From assembly GCA_035286595.1 (NCBI GenBank), contig DATEDA010000206.1, positions 1-13,065 of the forward strand: a stretch of 13,065 nucleotides of DNA, read 5' to 3'. The position numbers were made by a program, and so were the translations under genes. The stretch is from DATEDA01 sp035286595. GTDB taxonomy: Bacteria; Pseudomonadota; Gammaproteobacteria; Burkholderiales; SG8-39. A model generated the notes under the pieces. It was not told the DNA's origin. It saw only the letters and a list, made by a program, of their open reading frames with translations, and searched no databases. Below are positions 9,552-13,065 of this stretch, piece by piece (position 1 is the first letter of the stretch; every line of letters starts with the position of its first letter).

Positions 9552-9950
9552 CTACGACCCGGCGACGATCACCAGGTTGTTCATCACCGACCTCACGCCA
9601 TCGACGCCGGCGGCCACCCGGGCCGCCCTCTCGCGATCACCAGCGGTCGAAGCAGTGCCGAAGAGCGTGACGGCGCCATCCGCGCTGACCACGTCGATCC
9701 CGAGCGTCCCGACGGCGGGGTCGCGACGCAGGGCCGCGACAACCCTGGCGGCAAGCGTCGCGTTCTCGTCCACCTTCGGGGCTGCGGGCGCCTGCGGCGC
9801 GGCGACGTCCGGCAACTGGGCGGCGCTCTGGGACGCCGCCTGATCGCTGCCTTTCCCGGCCTTCGCGACCGGGGGCTCGTCGCCGCACGCGGCGAGCCCC
9901 GCCGCGACCAGGGTTCCCGACGCAATCCAGATCACAAGTCGAACGCTCAT
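9552..9950 (-). CDS. BON-domain lipoprotein
   Basis: The 132-aa protein has a lipoprotein signal peptide ending in the lipobox LAAC (lipidated Cys22), followed by GDEPP. No Asp directly follows Cys22, so outer-membrane delivery is plausible. An Ala/Pro/Gln-rich linker (about 28-60) leads to one BON domain (about 62-131): ATLAARVVAALRRDPAV, the central IDVVSADGAVTLFGTAS, and GVRSVMNNLVIV at the end. BON domains occur in OsmY-like periplasmic proteins and are thought to bind phospholipid. A strong ribosome binding site, GGAGGTGA, lies 4 nt before the ATG at 9950. The last 46 bp are repeated at 8448-8493. The gene converges with the PEP-CTERM gene. Confidence 0.92.
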   Translation of the reverse strand: MSVRLVIWIASGTLVAAGLAACGDEPPVAKAGKGSDQAASQSAAQLPDVAAPQAPAAPKVDENATLAARVVAALRRDPAVGTLGIDVVSADGAVTLFGTASTAGDRERAARVAAGVDGVRSVMNNLVIVAGS

Positions 9951-10084
9951 ATCTCACCTCCATGGGGATTGATCCGAGGACATTTCATTCCTCTCCCATG
10001 GCTTCGGGATGTCGCAATTCGGGCAAGGCTCGCGCGCTTGATGGCAGCGCGCGGCGCCACGGCACGCGGAAGACCATGCCCGTG

Positions 10085-10143
10085 TTCGAACTGACCCCGC
10101 GGGAGAAGGTGGAGGTGGTTGCAAATTGCAACCACCTGGGTTC
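10085..10143 (+). pseudogene. fragment of a second ORF6N-domain gene
   Basis: The plus strand reads FELTPREKVEVVANCNHLG. F-x-L-T-x-x-E aligns with FQLTKQE of the intact ORF6N protein, and from memory EVVANCDHL is a frequent continuation in other ORF6N proteins. Neither the domain start (RGQRVLLD) nor the FAFAEHGA segment can be found around it, so only this short internal piece remains. Its DNA includes a perfect 25-nt palindrome. Confidence 0.6.
10113..10137. repeat. perfect 25-nt palindrome in the ORF6N remnant
   Basis: Arms AGGTGGTTGCAA (10113-10124) and TTGCAACCACCT (10126-10137) are exact reverse complements around one centre base (10125). The core GCAAATTGC (10121-10129) is the reverse complement of the core in the intact ORF6N gene's palindrome. 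Confidence 0.85.
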
Positions 10144-10290
10144 GTCACGCTCGAGGAGAAGATGCAGGGCGGCTGAGGCGCAGAACGTGGATGCCAGCCG
10201 GCGCTCACGCGGCGAGCCGCGCGACGACCGATAGCGCTCGCCAACCACGCGAACCTCGAAGTCGCCCGCGATCTTGTCGCGCCGGTCCGC

Positions 10291-10848
10291 TCAAGACGTT
10301 GCCTGGAAGGCGTTCGCTTCCTCGAACACGCGCATGGTCCTCGCCATGTCGTAGGGGCCTTCGACCAGCGTCTCCGGATCCCACTGGCTGCGCGCGGTGT
10401 CGAAGAAATCGCCGCCGTAGACGTGGATCGCGCCCGTCAGCCGAGGGATCGGGTTGGTGACCGAGTGGATGATGTCGCGCCCGAGCGGGACCGCGTCGCG
10501 CTCCGAAAGCGCCTTCGCGCCGGCCGCTTCGATCCGGCCGCCTTCGGCAGCAGGGAGGCGTCGCCAGAAGATGTTGTCCTCGCGGCCGGTATAGATGCCG
10601 ATCACGGCCCACATCCGGTGGTCGTGCGGCATGATCGTCGTCCACGGCGCCCATACCACGTTCAGGATCGTGAGCTCGTTCGACCGATAGAGCGACTGGA
10701 CCTCGCCGCGCTTCGGCTCGCCGAGCGCTTCGAGCACCTCGGCCGGGGCGGAAACCGCGCGCGCGACGATCTCGCGGGTGGCCTTGTGGCTCGGATCCTC
10801 GGCCACGGCGGCGCGGCAATCCTCGATGAACCGTTCCAGGCTGAACAA
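10291..10848 (-). CDS. cysteine-dioxygenase-like cupin (predicted metal enzyme)
   Basis: The 185-aa protein belongs to the double-stranded beta-helix group related to cysteine dioxygenase (COG5553-like). The H-x-H iron ligands are H75 and H77 in IMPHDHRMWAVIGIYTG; the third ligand is probably H128 in DIIHSVTNP. The segment TGAIHVYGGDFFD follows, as in this family. The likely reaction is O2-dependent oxidation of a thiol (cysteine or a related substrate) to a sulfinate; the exact substrate cannot be read from the sequence. The start is TTG at 10848, because AAGGAGG stands 5 nt before it and the helix LERFIEDCRAAVAED follows at once. Upstream in-frame sequence to 11073 looks non-coding. It diverges from the substrate-binding protein gene. 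Confidence 0.88.
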   Translation of the reverse strand: MFSLERFIEDCRAAVAEDPSHKATREIVARAVSAPAEVLEALGEPKRGEVQSLYRSNELTILNVVWAPWTTIMPHDHRMWAVIGIYTGREDNIFWRRLPAAEGGRIEAAGAKALSERDAVPLGRDIIHSVTNPIPRLTGAIHVYGGDFFDTARSQWDPETLVEGPYDMARTMRVFEEANAFQATS

Positions 10849-11188
10849 GGGGACCTCCTTTCGGTCTCGAAGCCGCGCGCCGCCGCCTGCGCTCCTCGGG
10901 CACACCGGTGGCTGCGCTGACTGAGTGCGGGACCCACGGCGATTATACGTAGGGCGGAGCGCTGGCCCGACGCCCGGCGGTCCATTCGCGCTTGGTGAGC
11001 CGGATGCGAGCGGTTGGTGATTGCGCGACCGCGAGTTGCCGGCGAGCCTTGCGTGCCAGCACGCCTGGGGCATATCCTAGGCACGCGTCGGGAGCAGCGG
11101 GGCGCTCAAGTGTCCCGTCTCAGCGCGGCCGTCCGGGACGCCGGACTGGATCTCGCCACCACTGCGCCCTCTACGCGGGGAGGGAAAC
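10849..11188. other. divergent intergenic region (dioxygenase-like / substrate-binding protein)
   Basis: No gene is supported in these 340 nt. It holds the -10 for the minus-strand gene and, near 11049-11078, a weak plus-strand promoter-like pair (TTGCGT, 18 bp, TATCCT). An inverted repeat GCGTGCC (11051-11057) / GGCACGC (11080-11086) brackets that TATCCT and could be an operator. These plus-strand signals are tentative. Confidence 0.3.
10942..10947 (-). promoter_or_regulatory. -10 element TATAAT for the dioxygenase-like gene
   Basis: The minus strand has a perfect TATAAT about 94 nt before the TTG start, in otherwise GC-rich sequence. No convincing -35 hexamer is seen at 17 bp, so an activator or an alternative sigma contact may be needed. 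Confidence 0.45.
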
Positions 11189-12193
11189 ATGTCGCCAAGC
11201 CATCGCTGGTGCAAGTTCAGCATCTTCGGCCTCGCCCTGCTGTCGCTGGTCCTGGCGCTACCCGTCTCCCATGCCCAGTCGACCGGCAAGACGATCCGCG
11301 TCGGGACGCTCATGTCTGGCTCTGCACTCCAGTGGGCATTCCTCGAGAACGCGCTGGTCGCCGGCCTGCGCGAACACGGCTACGTCGAGGGCCGAAACCT
11401 CGTGGTCGTGCGCCGCTACGGCGAACTCAACGGCGACCGGATCAAGAGTGCCGCAGCGGAATTGGCGGCAATGAAGCTCGATGCGATCGTCACGAGCTGC
11501 ACCACGACGACGCGGCTCACGATCGCTGCGGCGCCCACCACGCCGATCGTGATCGCGAGCGTGACCGATCCGGTCGGGCAAGGATTGGTCAGGAGCTACG
11601 CGCGGCCGGGCGGGAACGTTACGGGTCGCTCGACCCAGTTCAGCGACTTCGAGCCGAAGCGGCTGCAGCTGCTTCGCAGCGTGCTTCCCGACGGGGCGCG
11701 GGTTGCGGTACTGATGAACGGCAGGAGCCCGGTTCACGAATCGGATTGGCGCAGCGCCGAGGCCGCAGCCCGATCCCTGGGCATGGAGCCCATCCGGATC
11801 GAGGTGCGTGGCGCAGCCGGCCTGGAGCCCGCGCTCGAGAACCTCGCCAAGGCAGGTGTACATGGGCTGCTGGTCCTGTCGGACGACCCGATGGTGGTCG
11901 AGTTCCGGGACCGCATCGTCGCCGCTGCCGTCAGGCTGCGCCTGCCTTCGATCAGCGGGTTTCGCGTTTTCGTGGACGACGGCGGCCTCATGCACTATGG
12001 CCCAGACCAGGCGGACGCCTTTCGGGCGAGCGCCGCATACGTCGTGAAGCTCGCACACGGCGCCAACCCTGCCGAGCTGCCGATCGAGCAACCCACCCAG
12101 TTCGAACTGGTGGTCAATCTCAAGACCGCCGCCGCGCTCGGAATCACGATTCCGCGCGAGCTGCTCCTGCGGGCCGACCGGACCATCGAATAA
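11189..12193 (+). CDS. ABC-type substrate-binding protein (ABC_sub_bind / TrpX-like)
   Basis: The 334-aa periplasmic binding protein has a signal peptide (cleavage after SHA, about residue 29). The ABC_sub_bind (PF04392-type) fold follows: TIRVGTLMSGSALQWAFLEN, LREHGYVEGRNLVVVRRYGE, AAAPTTPIVIASVTDPVGQG, the hallmark LVRSYARPGGNVTGRS, and the C-terminal LKTAAALGITIPRELLLRAD. This family binds small aromatic or amino-acid-like ligands, but the ligand here is unknown. GGAGG stands 6 nt before the ATG. No permease or ATPase gene follows; instead a Cache-domain sensor starts 109 nt downstream. A role as the periplasmic sensing partner of that sensor is more likely than transport, though transporter genes could lie elsewhere. 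Confidence 0.95.
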   Translation: MSPSHRWCKFSIFGLALLSLVLALPVSHAQSTGKTIRVGTLMSGSALQWAFLENALVAGLREHGYVEGRNLVVVRRYGELNGDRIKSAAAELAAMKLDAIVTSCTTTTRLTIAAAPTTPIVIASVTDPVGQGLVRSYARPGGNVTGRSTQFSDFEPKRLQLLRSVLPDGARVAVLMNGRSPVHESDWRSAEAAARSLGMEPIRIEVRGAAGLEPALENLAKAGVHGLLVLSDDPMVVEFRDRIVAAAVRLRLPSISGFRVFVDDGGLMHYGPDQADAFRASAAYVVKLAHGANPAELPIEQPTQFELVVNLKTAAALGITIPRELLLRADRTIE

Positions 12194-12302
12194 GGGCCAC
12201 TCGAGGCCGCGCAGCAGGGTGCGGCGGTGGAAGTCTGCGGCCCTGTTTTGGCAGGGGGCGAGGACAGTCCCTAGCATCGCCGCGCCCGCGCGGGTCGCCG
12301 TC

Positions 12303-13065
12303 ATGCCGACCGACCATGAGTTGACGCCAGCTCGCGCCGGCCCTTCGATCGAGGGGCCGCGCCCCCGGATGCCGAGCCGGCGGAGTCTCCTGTGGAAATA
12401 CGCCGCGTACTCCGCGGCCCTGGTGACCACCGTGCTCGCCGCCGTCGGCGCCGTCACCGGCTATTTCGCCTATCGTGACTCCTCAGCGGCCGAGGAGGCC
12501 CTGCTGCGCGAGAAGGCCGGCGCCGTCGCGATCCGCATTGCGAACTTCGTCGCCGGAATCGAGGAATCACTCGCCTGGGCCGTGGCGAGCGGTGCGCACG
12601 GCGCCGCCGATCGGTCCGAGCTGCGGGTCGAGGTGATCCGGCTGCTGCGGCGGCTGCCGCCGGTCACCGAGATCCGCTGGATCGATCCGCAGGGCCGCGA
12701 GCAGCTCTACATCTCGCGCGTCGCGCTCGACGCCGCAGAAAGCGGCGCCGACTTCTCGGCCGACCCGCGGTTCATCGGCGCGCGCGGTGGCGGCGCCCAC
12801 GCGAGCCCGGTCTATTTCCGGCGCGAAAGCGAGCCGTACCTGTCGCTCGCCGTCGGGAGTCCCGCGCGCGCCGGCGGCGTCCTCATCGCCGAGGTGAACC
12901 TCAAGTTCGTGTGGGACGTCGTCTCGCGCGAACGCATCGGCGAGAACGGACTCGCCTATGTGGTCGACTCTCGCGGGCAACTCTTGGCGCACCCCGACCT
13001 CAGCCTCGTGCTCGCGCGCACCGACCTCTCGCGACTCCCGCACGTGAGCGACGCGATCGCGCGCG
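12303..13065 (+). CDS. Cache-domain membrane sensor (N-terminal part, truncated by window end)
   Basis: An open frame runs from the ATG at 12303 to the end of the window without a stop (254 codons). After a basic N-terminus comes one transmembrane helix (about 34-56, YAAYSAALVTTVLAAVGAVT), then a periplasmic double-Cache sensor domain. Recognisable parts are LREKAGAVAIRIANFVAGIE, TEIRWIDPQGREQLYISR, ASPVYFRRESEPYLSLAVG, AEVNLKFVWDVVSRERIGENG and YVVDSRGQLLAHPDLSLVL. In proteins I know with this N-terminus the missing part is a second transmembrane helix, HAMP and an output domain (histidine kinase or nucleotide cyclase); which applies here cannot be seen. An internal ATG at 12369 is an alternative start. 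It follows the substrate-binding protein gene. Confidence 0.88.
   Translation, partial: MPTDHELTPARAGPSIEGPRPRMPSRRSLLWKYAAYSAALVTTVLAAVGAVTGYFAYRDSSAAEEALLREKAGAVAIRIANFVAGIEESLAWAVASGAHGAADRSELRVEVIRLLRRLPPVTEIRWIDPQGREQLYISRVALDAAESGADFSADPRFIGARGGGAHASPVYFRRESEPYLSLAVGSPARAGGVLIAEVNLKFVWDVVSRERIGENGLAYVVDSRGQLLAHPDLSLVLARTDLSRLPHVSDAIAR

Larger units (their letters stand above)
9951..10290. other. intergenic stretch with ORF6N debris
   Basis: No intact gene is supported in these 340 nt. It contains the BON gene's 5' side and a plus-strand ORF6N fragment with a perfect palindrome. On the minus strand around 10160-10285 a frame reads RRDKIAGDFEVRVVGERYRS, which may be decayed coding sequence following the dioxygenase-like gene but is not recognised. 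No clear promoter hexamers for the BON gene were found. Confidence 0.4.

Noticed and set aside
10205..10903. 232-codon minus-strand frame overlapping the dioxygenase-like gene
   Set aside because: It is a shifted frame of the real gene, Arg/Pro-rich, and lacks the H-x-H motif seen in the correct frame.
11258..12457. Minus-strand open frame of 399 codons opposite the substrate-binding protein
   Set aside because: The plus-strand frame encodes a complete PF04392-type protein with signal peptide and ribosome binding site; the antisense product has no family features.

Overview
The window is high-GC bacterial chromosome (clearly above 60% G+C by eye, with strong third-position GC bias). The RecA sequence, the recA-recX-alaS grouping, a PEP-CTERM/exosortase substrate and a TrpX-type binding protein paired with a Cache sensor all suggest an uncultured betaproteobacterium. 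This placement is inference from protein character, not a database result.

Left part (1-7486), almost entirely minus strand: the tail of an unidentified plus-strand gene (2-151) meets a block that reads leftward. In transcription order the block is recA, recX, a GNAT acetyltransferase, a 30-aa membrane peptide, an unrecognised 326-aa protein, a SAM methyltransferase, alaS and an exported two-module beta protein. recA-recX-alaS is the classical gammaproteobacterial order; here four genes sit between recX and alaS. Spacings are short (10-80 nt), so much of the block could be co-transcribed.

Middle part (7487-10290), an accessory-looking patch: recA has an unusually long, hairpin-rich leader. 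It starts at a divergent promoter with two adjacent LexA-like boxes, facing an ORF6N-domain gene on the plus strand. Next come a 46-bp copy of the 3' end of a BON-lipoprotein gene, a sigma-54 promoter, an AT-richer PEP-CTERM gene with a hairpin terminator, the intact BON lipoprotein gene, and a fragment of a second ORF6N gene. The two ORF6N sequences carry DNA palindromes with the same 9-bp core at the same place in the gene but in different reading frames. This is the most unusual signal in the window.

Right part (10291-13065): a cysteine-dioxygenase-like cupin (minus, TTG start), divergent from an orphan ABC-type substrate-binding protein (plus). That is followed by a Cache-domain membrane sensor that runs off the window end. 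No permease or ATPase gene is present, so the last two look like a ligand-sensing pair rather than a transporter.

No rRNA, tRNA, CRISPR array, transposase or integrase was seen.
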